DNA of 34,119 bases. Origin: Sphingobium arseniciresistens. Its GTDB lineage: Bacteria; Pseudomonadota; Alphaproteobacteria; Sphingomonadales; Sphingomonadaceae. Below the pieces are notes generated by a model. That model was not told where the DNA came from. It did not search any database and saw only the letters and a program-made list of their open reading frames with translations. How positions within the stretch are numbered: the first letter of the stretch is position 1; each line of letters starts with the position of its first letter. The translations under genes were made by a program, and so were the position numbers. The DNA lies in the NCBI GenBank assembly GCA_029167225.1, contig JARFNK010000038.1, positions 1 to 34,119 on the forward strand, written 5' to 3'. Shown here piece by piece: positions 9,170 to 17,711 of this stretch.

Positions 9170-10504
9170 CTAATCCTTGATCTTCTCGACGAAATAGCCG
9201 GGCTTCTTGCCTTCCGCGAGCCGCCGCATGCGAATGCTCGACGTCTTGGTGGCGCCTTCGACGCCTCGTCCCGGCTTGGCGATGCCGCGATTGTAGCGCG
9301 ACGCGAGCTTTCGCCAGGTGATCGGCGAAATATCGGTGGCGACCAGCTGCTCCTCGTCCCAGCCCGTGCCGTCGGCATAGAATTCCTGCATCCCTTCGCG
9401 TGCGTAAAGGTCCGCATTGTTGAAGCCTTCGAGACAGAGCGGCTTGTACACATTGTCGAACCGATATTTGAACGTCGCGCGCTCGGCGTCGGTCTTGCAG
9501 ATTTTGACCAGAACTTCCCAATATTCATAGGTGTCGTCGGTAATCGGTACATACCATTCATACTGGCAGACATGTTCTTCGGGCCAGTTCTCGACCATCA
9601 GCACGCCCGGCAGCACGACCGATGTCCGATAGCCATGCCCGACAAGGCCCGGAATAGTGACGCCGAGTTCCTTGTTTTCGAGGATCGGTTCCCATTTGTC
9701 GGTGAACAGCCACTGCATCAGCCCCTTGGGGCCGTCCTCGTCCTCGATCGGAGAGATGCAGTCGTCGCTGACCGGCCGGATGCCCAGCGGAAGCACCCAG
9801 TTCTGGACGTGAAGGAAGGGCGAATCCTTGTGGACAAGGATATGCGCATTGTCGAAGCCGTTTTCGCACGCGACCCGCCAGTCGGCCTCGCCGGTGCGAT
9901 GGATGCCAAGGCACACCGCATCTTCGTCGAGAAGGCCTGGAGCCGCCGGCCAGAGTGGATGCGGGAAGCGCTCCGAACTCTCGGGAAAGCGCACCGGCAG
10001 GTCATGCGCCAGCGGCGGCACGTCCTCATCGGGGTAATCGTCCTCGCGCACGAACACGAAGATCATGCCGGCGACTTCCTGCACCGGATAGGTGGTCAGC
10101 CCGGTGGTGCCGATCAACGGATCGTCGGGGTTGCCCACGATCGTCGCGAGCTTGCCGTCATCCAGATTGAAGGTGAAGCCGTGATACCAGCACGTGATGG
10201 TCCGCTCGTTGAAACAGGTCGGCTTGGCGGAAAGCCGCACGCCGCGGTGAAGGCACCGGTCCTTGATCGCCTTGACCCCCGAAGGAGTGCGGCGCAGCAG
10301 GATCTGGATGCCGCAGATCTGCACGCCCTCTACCGCGTCTTCGGGCAATTCCTCGCTGAAGAGCGCGGGATACCAGTGATTGATGAACCCCCACGAGGCG
10401 TCCTTGTAGGGCTGATACTGGCTTTGCGTGCGCGCATCGTTCGTGCAGCGATCGCTGGTGACATTGAGACGAGAGGTGCGGCGCACCGGAACCTTTTCAG
10501 TCAT
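9170..10504 (-). CDS. Rieske non-haem iron oxygenase, large subunit (CarAa/OxoO-like)
   Basis: A 444-residue terminal oxygenase. The Rieske cluster ligands are Cys84 and His86 (CLHRG) and Cys105 and His108 (CWYHG). The catalytic iron ligands are probably His221, His225 (NGFDNAHILVHKDS) and an Asp near 365 (LEGFNNADLYARE). From memory, these segments and WYVPI, LPGVL and the C-terminal WRKLASRYN closely follow carbazole 1,9a-dioxygenase CarAa. The group also contains 2-oxoquinoline 8-monooxygenase, and its members form alpha-3 trimers without beta subunits; no beta gene is present here. The ATG at 10504 has AAGGAG 8 bp upstream. It probably hydroxylates or dihydroxylates an aromatic ring adjoining a heteroatom. 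Substrate unproven. Confidence 0.93.
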   Translation of the reverse strand: MTEKVPVRRTSRLNVTSDRCTNDARTQSQYQPYKDASWGFINHWYPALFSEELPEDAVEGVQICGIQILLRRTPSGVKAIKDRCLHRGVRLSAKPTCFNERTITCWYHGFTFNLDDGKLATIVGNPDDPLIGTTGLTTYPVQEVAGMIFVFVREDDYPDEDVPPLAHDLPVRFPESSERFPHPLWPAAPGLLDEDAVCLGIHRTGEADWRVACENGFDNAHILVHKDSPFLHVQNWVLPLGIRPVSDDCISPIEDEDGPKGLMQWLFTDKWEPILENKELGVTIPGLVGHGYRTSVVLPGVLMVENWPEEHVCQYEWYVPITDDTYEYWEVLVKICKTDAERATFKYRFDNVYKPLCLEGFNNADLYAREGMQEFYADGTGWDEEQLVATDISPITWRKLASRYNRGIAKPGRGVEGATKTSSIRMRRLAEGKKPGYFVEKIKD

Positions 10505-10529
10505 CTTCCACTCCTTCCCGGATGCGTGC

Positions 10530-11411
10530 TCATGCGCGCATGAAAGCGCCGACGACGTCGTCATGCTCTTCGGGCCGTTCCCATTGCGGCCAGTGCGCGC
10601 AGCCCTTCATGATATGCTTGGTGGCGCCAGGGATGATTGCTTCCAGCCGGTCGGCAGCGTCAGGCCCGTGGATCGGGTTCTTGTCGGTCCACAGCACCAG
10701 CGTCGGGCAGGCGATCTTCCGGATATCCGGTTCGCGCCAATAGAATTCGCCGATGTTCGGCGCGAACAGGAGGTTGTAATATTCTACCAGCGCCTTCTGC
10801 GTCGCAGGGATGGTCCACAGCGCCCGGCGCAGCTCGACCAGTTCGTCGGTCACGCCGCCCAGCGGCATCAGCCATTCGAGGCGCTTCCTGAGCAGTTCGG
10901 GCGTCGGATTGAGCAGCGCGTTGAGCGACGTCGCCCGGAGCGAATCCAGGTCGCTTTCACCCTGATGCACATAGGCCGGATCGAGCTCCATGCCCCAGGA
11001 GGTGTTGAGGATGACCTTCGAGGTACGGTCGGGATGGTTGATCGCCATGTCGAACGCGATCCAGCCGCCGAGCGATTCTCCCTCAACGGCCGCTTTCTCG
11101 ATCCCCATATGATCCATCAGGTTCAGAAGCTGGTCGGTGAACTGCGACAGCCAGTGATTAGGCGCGCTGGAGGGCGCGTCGGAAAAAGGCGGGCAGGAGG
11201 ACATGCCATGCCAGATGAAATCGATTGCATAAGGCTGGCACGACTGGGCGAGCCGATTGAGATTACGCGAATAGGTTTCGGCGTGGCCGCCGCCGCCATG
11301 GAGCAGAAAGAGCGGTTCGCCCGTCCCGGGGGCCGAAATGCAGCGCGTTCGATATTTGCCCGTGTCGATGAAGCGCGTCTCGGTGCCCAGCAGATCGATA
11401 TGAATGGTCAT
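10530..11411 (-). CDS. Meta-cleavage product (C-C bond) hydrolase, alpha/beta fold
   Basis: A 293-residue alpha/beta hydrolase of the BphD/CarC/MhpC type, which hydrolyses the vinylogous 1,5-diketone made by extradiol cleavage, releasing 2-hydroxypenta-2,4-dienoate and a carboxylic acid. The oxyanion segment HGGGG is at 38-42, the nucleophile Ser113 is in GESLGG, the Asp is in VLWTDKNPIHGPD, and the His is in GCAHWPQWERPEEH. The ATG at 11411 follows GGAGGG at ideal distance; the 18-codon upstream extension is not needed. First gene after the promoter at 11492-11519 and 25 bp ahead of the oxygenase gene, so it probably leads the main operon. Confidence 0.92.
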   Translation of the reverse strand: MTIHIDLLGTETRFIDTGKYRTRCISAPGTGEPLFLLHGGGGHAETYSRNLNRLAQSCQPYAIDFIWHGMSSCPPFSDAPSSAPNHWLSQFTDQLLNLMDHMGIEKAAVEGESLGGWIAFDMAINHPDRTSKVILNTSWGMELDPAYVHQGESDLDSLRATSLNALLNPTPELLRKRLEWLMPLGGVTDELVELRRALWTIPATQKALVEYYNLLFAPNIGEFYWREPDIRKIACPTLVLWTDKNPIHGPDAADRLEAIIPGATKHIMKGCAHWPQWERPEEHDDVVGAFMRA

Positions 11412-11458
11412 GGTCCCTCCGGGGGGCGACGCTGGACATCCCAACTGTCGCGATGTGA

Positions 11459-11531
11459 TTTGCACAAATTATATCTACGATTCGAGTGTATCTTATATTG
11501 ATGATCGATCAAACGTCAATGAATGTGCAAA
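11459..11531 (-). promoter_or_regulatory. Sigma70-like promoter with flanking inverted repeats
   Basis: Reading the minus strand upstream of the hydrolase gene: TTGACG (11519-11514), a 16-bp spacer, then TATAAG (11497-11492), a good match to a housekeeping promoter. The spacer contains TTGAT-CGATC-ATCAA, a small dyad. The promoter is bracketed by an 8-bp inverted repeat, TTTGCACA at 11459-11466 and TGTGCAAA at 11524-11531 on the plus strand, about 65 bp (six helical turns) apart. That layout would suit a dimeric regulator or looping repressor. The regulator is not encoded in the cluster. Confidence 0.6.
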
Positions 11532-11618
11532 GGCCATTCTGTCGGCGGCGGTTGCCTGAAATCGGATGTCCGAACCGGCTTTCAGCAGACTGAAGGCCGG
11601 TGCCTTGGGGCTGCGCGC

Positions 11619-12083
11619 TTATCCCTTGCCGCTGAGGGTGCCCGAGGCTGACCGGATCGCCGCCCTGATCCGGTCGTAGGTCCCGCAGCGGCAAATATTT
11701 CCTGCCATCCCGGCATCGATCGCCGCCTCGTCGGGCTGTCTGCTGTCCCGCAGCAACGCTATCGCGCTCATCAGTTGCCCTGCCTGACAATAGCCGCATT
11801 GCGGAACGTCGAGATCGATCCAGGCGGCCCGCAAGGCATCCGCCTCGGGACCGGCAACGCCCTCGATCGTGGTGATTTCGCCCGACACGTCGGCGACAGC
11901 CATCGAGCAGGACCGAATGGGCGCGTTGTCGAGATGAACGGTGCAGCAGCCACACAACCCCATCCCGCAGCCGAACTTCGGCCCCTTGATGCCAAGCCCA
12001 TCCCGCAGCGCCCAGAGGAGCGGCGTATCGGCAGGCACGTCCACTTCGTGAACAATGCCGTTGACCTTCAGCTTGTAGGTCAT
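11619..12083 (-). CDS. Mo hydroxylase small subunit, two [2Fe-2S] clusters (IorA-like)
   Basis: A 154-residue iron-sulfur subunit of the xanthine-oxidase family. The first cluster uses Cys39, Cys44, Cys47 and Cys59 (GCGMGLCGCC); the second uses Cys96, Cys99, Cys131 and Cys133 (QCGYCQAGQ and ICRCG). It passes electrons from the molybdenum site to an external acceptor. There is no signal peptide of its own; in this family it is thought to ride out of the cytoplasm on the Tat-exported large subunit. The ATG at 12083 (MTYKLKVNG) is chosen over the longer open frame. It lies 49 bp after the large-subunit gene and is the 3' member of that pair. Absence of a FAD subunit gene matches isoquinoline 1-oxidoreductase-type enzymes. 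Confidence 0.92.
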   Translation of the reverse strand: MTYKLKVNGIVHEVDVPADTPLLWALRDGLGIKGPKFGCGMGLCGCCTVHLDNAPIRSCSMAVADVSGEITTIEGVAGPEADALRAAWIDLDVPQCGYCQAGQLMSAIALLRDSRQPDEAAIDAGMAGNICRCGTYDRIRAAIRSASGTLSGKG

Positions 12084-12132
12084 GCAAGCCCTCTCCTGAT
12101 TGGCGAATTGCCGTGCGCGCGGACGCCCGGCC

Positions 12133-14316
12133 TCATACGTCCAGTCCTTCGGCGTTGATCGGAAGTGACCGGATCCGCCGCCCGGACGCTGCAAAAATCG
12201 CGTTGCAGACCGCCGCGGCAATGTGGGGCACGCCGGCCTCGCCCACGCCTCCGGGATCCGCGTCGCTCTCGATGAACTCGACCTGTACCTCAGGCGCCTG
12301 AGGCATCCGCAAGAGCGTATAGGTATCGAAGTTCGTCTGCTGCGGCCGCCCGCCATCGAAGGTGATCGCGCCGCACAACGCTGCCGAGAGGCCGAACAAT
12401 ATGCCGCCCTGGATCTGGCCCGCCGCACCGAGTGGGTTGACGACGCGCCCGCAATCGACAGCGCAATAGACCCGCTTCACCTCGAGCGTGTTGCCGCTGA
12501 CGGCAACCTCGGCGACCTGCGACAGCTTGGTGCCCCAATAATCCTGGATCGCGACCCCCCGGCCATGGCCAGCGGGCAATGGCCGCGTCCAGTCCGCCAT
12601 CTTCGCCACATGATCGAGCGTCTTGAGCAGGCGCGCGCTGTCGGGCACTCCCGCGAGCAGCTTGCGGCGATATTCGACGGGATCCTGTCCTGCCCGATGC
12701 GCGAGTTCATCGAGGAAGCACTCGACTGAAAGGCAGGTGTTGACGTTGCCGACCGAACGCATCCACTGAACCGTCGGCCCCTGATCGGTGGTGTGAAGTT
12801 CGACTCGCAACCCCGGAATGCGATAGGGCAGGTCACGCGCACCGGCGACCGAGGTGGTGTCGATCCCCTTTTCAATGAGGAAAGCGAACTCGTTTCCCTT
12901 GGCCGGCGACTGCGCCACGATCCGGTGCAGCCAGCTCGACGGCAGGCCGTCGTCGCCCAGCGTCGCTTCAAGCCGGTCATAGGCCATGGGGCGATAGAAG
13001 CCGCCCTGTATATCATCTTCGCGCGGCCACATATTCTTGATCGGACGGCCCGCGATATCGCCACCATGCTCTCGGGCCGCCTTCACGATCTCGGCCGTTT
13101 CGACCACCATGTCCTCGGTGGGGCTGGCGCGCCGTCCGAAACCTCCGCCCATATAAAGGGTGTGGATCCTCACCGTCGGTTCAGCATAGCCGAGAATGCG
13201 CGCGACCTCCTTGCGATCGAGGCTTTGATACTGCGTGCCGACCCAGACATCGCACCCATCCGACGATGCCTGGATCGTGCAATTGAGAGGTTCCATGGGA
13301 GCATGGGCAAGATAGGGTACGGAATATTCCGCCGTAACAAGATCGGAGCCCTGTTCGATCTTTCCCTTCTCGACGGCGAGGAGCCCCGGCGTCTGCGCCA
13401 GGCGCCGATATTCCTCCAACAATTGCGCGGAGGTGAATTTGCTCCCTTCGGGCTCATCCCATTGAACCTGAAGAAGCTTGCGCCCGGACAAAGCCGCCCA
13501 GAAGCTGCTGGCGATCACCGCCACGCCATTGGGCAGCCTGACCACCCCCAGCACGCCAGGCGCCTTCGACGCCTGGCCAGCATCGTAGCTGCGCAATGTC
13601 GCGTAGCGGCTGGGCGCGCGCGCAACGGTCGCCACCAGCATGTCGGGAAGTGCGAAGTCCACGCCATAGGGCAGCTTGCCGTGCACGACGGCGGGGGTCT
13701 CGCGCTTGCGCACCGGAGTGCCGATCAGCGTGAAATCCTTCGCCCCCTTGAGGACGATCTCCTTCTTCGCCGGCGGCCGCAGTTTCGTAGCGTCGGCCAC
13801 AAGTGCGCCGAAGCTCGCCTTCTTCCCGCCAGGCCCCTCGACACCGCCGTTACGCGCCGAGCATGCGCTGACCGGCACTTTCCATCGGGTGGCCGCGGCG
13901 TGGATCAACATCATCCGCGCCGCTGCCGCGGCTTCCCTTGTCGTCTGGTAGAACGCCGCCGTGCTCGTGCTCGCCGCCGTCGCCTGGAGGCCACCGAAAA
14001 TCGGGTTGCCGAATGCAGGATCGACCGGCGCCGCTTCCACGTTGATGGCGTCCCACCGAGCGCCCAGTTCGTCCGCCAGCACCATCGCCAGCGACGTGAA
14101 AATGCCCTGGCCCATTTCCGTGGCGCCGATGATAGCGGTCACGCGATCATCCTTGCCGATGCGCAGATAGGCGTTCGGGGCAAAATCGTCACTGCCCGGC
14201 TGCGGCTCGCCGGCATGGGGCCCGCCAAAGTGGCGAAAACCGATCCAGAGGGCGACACCTCCGGCCGCCCCGGCACCGAGAAGGGCACGCCGGCTGATCT
14301 TGGCAGGCTCCGTCAT
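12133..14316 (-). CDS. Mo hydroxylase large (molybdopterin) subunit, Tat-exported (IorB-like)
   Basis: A 727-residue molybdopterin-binding subunit of the FAD-less xanthine-oxidase branch (isoquinoline 1-oxidoreductase / periplasmic aldehyde oxidase type). The N-terminus carries a twin-arginine signal (SRRALLGAGAAGG, residues 9-21). GGGFGRR (around 390) is a cofactor-binding motif, and GVGEAGVP holds the catalytic Glu near residue 693. It would add a water-derived hydroxyl to a carbon beside a ring nitrogen, or oxidise an aldehyde, in the periplasm. GAGGGA precedes the ATG. Electrons would pass through the small subunit to a c-type cytochrome such as the one at 1458-1835. The exact substrate cannot be told from sequence. 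Confidence 0.92.
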   Translation of the reverse strand: MTEPAKISRRALLGAGAAGGVALWIGFRHFGGPHAGEPQPGSDDFAPNAYLRIGKDDRVTAIIGATEMGQGIFTSLAMVLADELGARWDAINVEAAPVDPAFGNPIFGGLQATAASTSTAAFYQTTREAAAAARMMLIHAAATRWKVPVSACSARNGGVEGPGGKKASFGALVADATKLRPPAKKEIVLKGAKDFTLIGTPVRKRETPAVVHGKLPYGVDFALPDMLVATVARAPSRYATLRSYDAGQASKAPGVLGVVRLPNGVAVIASSFWAALSGRKLLQVQWDEPEGSKFTSAQLLEEYRRLAQTPGLLAVEKGKIEQGSDLVTAEYSVPYLAHAPMEPLNCTIQASSDGCDVWVGTQYQSLDRKEVARILGYAEPTVRIHTLYMGGGFGRRASPTEDMVVETAEIVKAAREHGGDIAGRPIKNMWPREDDIQGGFYRPMAYDRLEATLGDDGLPSSWLHRIVAQSPAKGNEFAFLIEKGIDTTSVAGARDLPYRIPGLRVELHTTDQGPTVQWMRSVGNVNTCLSVECFLDELAHRAGQDPVEYRRKLLAGVPDSARLLKTLDHVAKMADWTRPLPAGHGRGVAIQDYWGTKLSQVAEVAVSGNTLEVKRVYCAVDCGRVVNPLGAAGQIQGGILFGLSAALCGAITFDGGRPQQTNFDTYTLLRMPQAPEVQVEFIESDADPGGVGEAGVPHIAAAVCNAIFAASGRRIRSLPINAEGLDV

Positions 14317-14386
14317 ATCATTCCCTCTCGACCCGATAGGCTTATCTCGTTCTCTTCATATCCTGCCCCGGAAGGCGTGTACCCGT

Positions 14387-14421
14387 CGCGGGAGATGGAA
14401 ATGAAGGTCCAATCTCCCGCG
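14387..14421 (-). terminator. Hairpin between receptor remnant and Mo hydroxylase
   Basis: A perfect 10-bp inverted repeat, CGCGGGAGAT (14387-14396) and ATCTCCCGCG (14412-14421), with a 15-base loop. It lies just past the stop of the TonB-dependent receptor frame and upstream of the Mo hydroxylase. No T-run follows, so it may be a weak terminator, an mRNA-stabilising stem or an operator. Confidence 0.4.
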
Positions 14422-14484
14422 AAGACCGATGCAATGGTGGTTCGGACGTGTTCAAGTATCAGCACCTCATCTCGAACCGGGGTA

Positions 14485-16358
14485 TCATTTGAACTTCGCC
14501 GCGAGCGTGATGCCGTAAGTCGCCGGCTGCCCAGCAAAGCGGCTGATCGTGTCGTAATCGGTGAAGATATTGGTCACATAATATCTGTTGAAGATGTTCT
14601 TGCCAAAAACCGTCACAGTATATTTTCCATCGTCGAACGACGCGCCTATACGCGCATCGACGGTTGAATATCCATCGATCGTGTAGGTGTGCGAAGGATC
14701 GACGGACGACGCGAAATCGGGCGTGAGAACGAGGGCTCTGGATCCTCCGATATTGGCCAGCGCCTTGCTGCGTGCCGAAAACACAATCCCAACGAAGGGC
14801 GAGACGCTTCCCATCTTCCAGCTGTAATCCGCCCCGATCCTGACCTGATATTTGGGCGTATAAGGAATGACCGAGCCGGCATAGTCTGTCTCGACGCCGG
14901 CTGTGTTCGGACCCGAAAATTTGGTTATCTTGCTGTCGAGAAAACTGCCGGAAGCCGAAATCGAGAAGCCCGTGAAAGGCGTAAGCGTGGCGTCCATCTC
15001 CAAGCCGAACATCCGGGACTTGGGCACGTTTGTCAGCGCATCCAGGATGCCGAAGATGGGATCCACGATCTTCCCACGCAACTGCTTGTTTTCATAGTCA
15101 TAGTAGAAGGCTGCGCCGGTCACCTGCAGAACCCGGTCCAGGGTATGGAACTTGAAGCCCGTCTCGAACGACAGGAGGGATTCCTGTTTGACGGGTAGGA
15201 ACTGCTGGAACGTCGCCGCCGACGCGATCGGGAAGCTGCCCGCTTTATATCCTCGGGCCGCATTCACATACAGCAACAGGTTGCTGGTCGGCTTATAGTC
15301 GATGCCGGCCCGCCAGGATATATTATGCTCCTTGAGAAGGCCGTGATATTCGCCCGGAAGATAGGTCGCCGGCGTTCCGTCGAGTGTCGTGTTGTCAAAT
15401 GGAGCGCAACCCGTGCCAATCGGAGGCACCGTAACTCCCGTCGGCGTGAATCCAGCTACAGGATAGGCACCTGACTGGATGGAATTGATTAAATAGTCGA
15501 AGGCGCTCGAAAAGGATCCGTCGCCGGGATCTCCGGTGCAGGTCGAGGCCGAGCGGCGGGCGTTCGTATAACGCACGCCGCCCTTCACGGTGAATTGGCT
15601 GCTCAGATCATATTCGAGATTACCGAAAAACGCGTAATTGCGCATATGCTGGTCGGAATAATTATCGGAGCCGGTGTAGCCGTAAAGCGGAACGGTGCTC
15701 AGCGTGCCGAACTTTTCGAGTTCATATTGATAGACATGGCTCTTTTCATAATTGGCGCCAACCACCCAGCGAAGCGGCGATCCGCCGTCATCGGCCAGTC
15801 GCAGCTCCTGGTTGAAGGATTTTATGTAGCCGCGATCGACGATGAAATCGTCCAGCGACAGGGATGTCCCATCGCTTTCCAGGCCCTGGTTGGTTCGATA
15901 GTCGACATAGGACGTGATCGACGTCAAGGTGATGCCGTCTGCCACCTTCCAGTTTGCGCGTAACGCTCCCTGGTAGAATTTGTGATCGCCGTGCGGCCGC
16001 GTCGATGGCGTCCAGTCAGCGGCCCGCGCGTTGAAGGGCGCGAACGGATAGGCGACCAGCGCCGGATCGGTTCCGGGCGAATATTGCGACAGCAACGTCT
16101 GATATTGCGGCGCCTGCGGGTCGCTCTGGTCACGCCACGCGTTGAAGGTGAGTTCGAAGTCGAGCCGGCTGCTGGGCGTCCAGTCGACGATGGCGCGACC
16201 GCCATAATAGCCCAGTTTGCCCAGCGTGTCCGCACGGGTATAGCTCTTCTGCCAATCGTCCGCTCGCGCGCCCGTAAAGGCGATCCGGGCCTTGATCGTA
16301 TCGGACAGCGGGCCGCTCACATAAAGATTGCCCTCCAGGTCATTGAAGCGCCCATAAG
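14485..16358 (-). pseudogene. TonB-dependent receptor, 5'-truncated by transposon
   Basis: About 620 native residues of an outer-membrane TonB-dependent receptor: the segment SGPLSDTIKARIAFTGA just after the plug domain, then the beta-barrel, ending in a family-typical aromatic-rich strand (PATYGITLAAKFK). The signal peptide, TonB box and plug domain are missing. Native sequence stops at the transposon end (16359). The open frame continues into the transposon to an ATG at 16569, giving a 694-codon chimeric frame whose first 70 or so residues come from the terminal repeat. Such a product would lack export and TonB coupling and is unlikely to work. The intact receptor probably imported the substrate of the neighbouring pathway, as is common in sphingomonads. 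Confidence 0.85.
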
Positions 16359-16494
16359 TGTAGGCGCTTGCAACCGTAGCAGCTTCTGCTCGCAAACAGC
16401 GCCTTTTCCTGCCCAGATTACCTGACAACGAGCCGACTATGCTGCTCACGCTATCCGACAATGTGCTCGCCATCATCCGCGTCTGCTCGCAAAC
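16359..16494 (+). repeat. Left terminal inverted repeat of the transposon
   Basis: Begins TGTAGGCG. CTGCTCGCAAAC occurs at 16386-16397 and again at 16483-16494, with further TGCTC cores between (for example the CTGCTCACGCTAT and GTGCTCGCCATC stretches). These are the likely transposase-binding sites. About four-fifths identical to the right end by eye. Confidence 0.85.
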
Positions 16495-16537
16495 GGCAAA
16501 GGGCCGCTCATGGTATCTGCCAACTACAAAGTCGAGA

Positions 16538-17065
16538 TTAGCAGTCATTTGCTGATGCGCGATGCTCACGCAGCTTTGTGGAACCCAAGATCAGAAAGTA
16601 CACGATGGGGCAAACCACCATCAGCATCACTGCTGGATCGGTAGCCCATCTCGTTGGGCCATCGCTGTCCGGCTCACTTGCTACCGCGAGCATGAGCGCG
16701 ATTGATCCTCGCACAGCGGCGTAGGTGGCAGGAACAAGCAGGATGTGGAGAAGCCACCCGTAGCGGAACCGCATGGCGCCAAACCAGCAGAGTACAGCTA
16801 TGGCGGGTGGAGCGAGTGTGGCGGCTACGAAGCCGCAGAACCAAATGGCAAACCCTGCCGGAGTCAGCGTATCGCGATAGTAGCTGGCGATCCCATCCGG
16901 TCGCAATCCGAGAGCGACGAAAGAGCCTGCGACGACAACGGCACCCAAAGCCGTCAGTCCGACGCCACGCAATGTCCCGTGTCTCGGCATCAATCTATGC
17001 AATCCAGTAAGCCATTGATCAGGCTGCTCGCACTTTGGCTCGGAAGAAGGTCGTTTCCGACCCAA
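16538..17065 (-). CDS. Unknown membrane protein, transposon cargo
   Basis: I do not recognise the family. The frame codes for up to 175 residues with about four hydrophobic segments (for example GVGLTALGAVVVAGSFVALG, AIWFCGFVAATLAPPAIAVL, LLHILLVPATYAAVRGSIAL and a C-terminal MLMVVCPIVYFLILG). It is probably an inner-membrane protein. The first ATG (17065) overlaps the upstream gene by 47 bp; an ATG at 16987 (MPRHGTLRG), 31 bp after that gene's stop, is a plausible true start. It lies within the transposon and is probably co-transcribed with the 17019-17711 gene, away from the transposition genes. Confidence 0.6.
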   Translation of the reverse strand: MGRKRPSSEPKCEQPDQWLTGLHRLMPRHGTLRGVGLTALGAVVVAGSFVALGLRPDGIASYYRDTLTPAGFAIWFCGFVAATLAPPAIAVLCWFGAMRFRYGWLLHILLVPATYAAVRGSIALMLAVASEPDSDGPTRWATDPAVMLMVVCPIVYFLILGSTKLREHRASANDC

Positions 17066-17711
17066 TCAGATCGGGGTCGATCCCGCTCTCCTCGGCGGCC
17101 AGTTGCTGGATGATCCGCCAAATCTCGGGGGCGGTGAGGCGCGCGCCGTCGCGGGCAAGCCTGCCACGGTTCTGCTCCGTGACCAGTCGGGCGAGATCGC
17201 CGATAGTGTCGCACCTCCGAGGTAATCGCCGGCGGTCGAGGTGCCGTAACCATAGCCCCGCGTAGGCGCTCGCTCCAGCAGCGAAGATGCGAAGGGGAGG
17301 TGCCAGCGTCGTGAAGGCGAGGATCGCGACCGCGACAGCGAAGCAGAGACCACTGACAATCCCAAGCCATCCGGCTCGCGTCGCCGGCATCTTGAGGTCG
17401 GTATCGGCTTCCAGGTCGCTGAACGCTTGGCGCAGCTTCCCACCGATCAGCGGCGCCAACGGCGCATCCGGCCCGACGTGCCGGCCAAGCCCGAGCGCGC
17501 GTCGAAGCCTGTAGAACGTCATCTGCGTGGCGCATGTCGTGCCGCCCCCGCTGTAGGCTGCGACATGCGCGACGACATGGTCACGCACCTCGCCGAACGT
17601 TGTCCAAGGCAGGTTCGAGCGCAGGCGCAGATCGAAGGTGCGCTCGATTGCGAGGAAGAAGTCGGTGTCGTCGCCATCACCGACCCAGCCAACCGTATCG
17701 AGCACCTGCAT
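17019..17711 (-). CDS. Unknown membrane protein with acyl-carrier-like ends, transposon cargo
   Basis: A 230-residue protein of unknown function. The N-terminal region (DTDFFLAIERTFDLRL, then TFGEVRDHVVAHVA) resembles the second half of an acyl-carrier-protein fold, but without the phosphopantetheine Ser. Residues 110-155 form two membrane segments (GLCFAVAVAILAFTTLA, IFAAGASAYAGLWL). The C-terminal stretch (EIWRIIQQLAAEESGIDPDLIGSETTFF) resembles the first helix and loop of an acyl-carrier fold. The carrier-like reading is my own pattern recognition, not a database result. It is the first gene of a two-gene minus-strand unit that diverges from the resolvase gene. Confidence 0.6.
   Translation of the reverse strand: MQVLDTVGWVGDGDDTDFFLAIERTFDLRLRSNLPWTTFGEVRDHVVAHVAAYSGGGTTCATQMTFYRLRRALGLGRHVGPDAPLAPLIGGKLRQAFSDLEADTDLKMPATRAGWLGIVSGLCFAVAVAILAFTTLAPPLRIFAAGASAYAGLWLRHLDRRRLPRRCDTIGDLARLVTEQNRGRLARDGARLTAPEIWRIIQQLAAEESGIDPDLIGSETTFFRAKVRAA

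Noticed and set aside
12793-14667. 624-codon plus-strand frame
   Set aside because: Antisense to the Mo hydroxylase large subunit, which has a Tat signal, cofactor motifs and the catalytic Glu.
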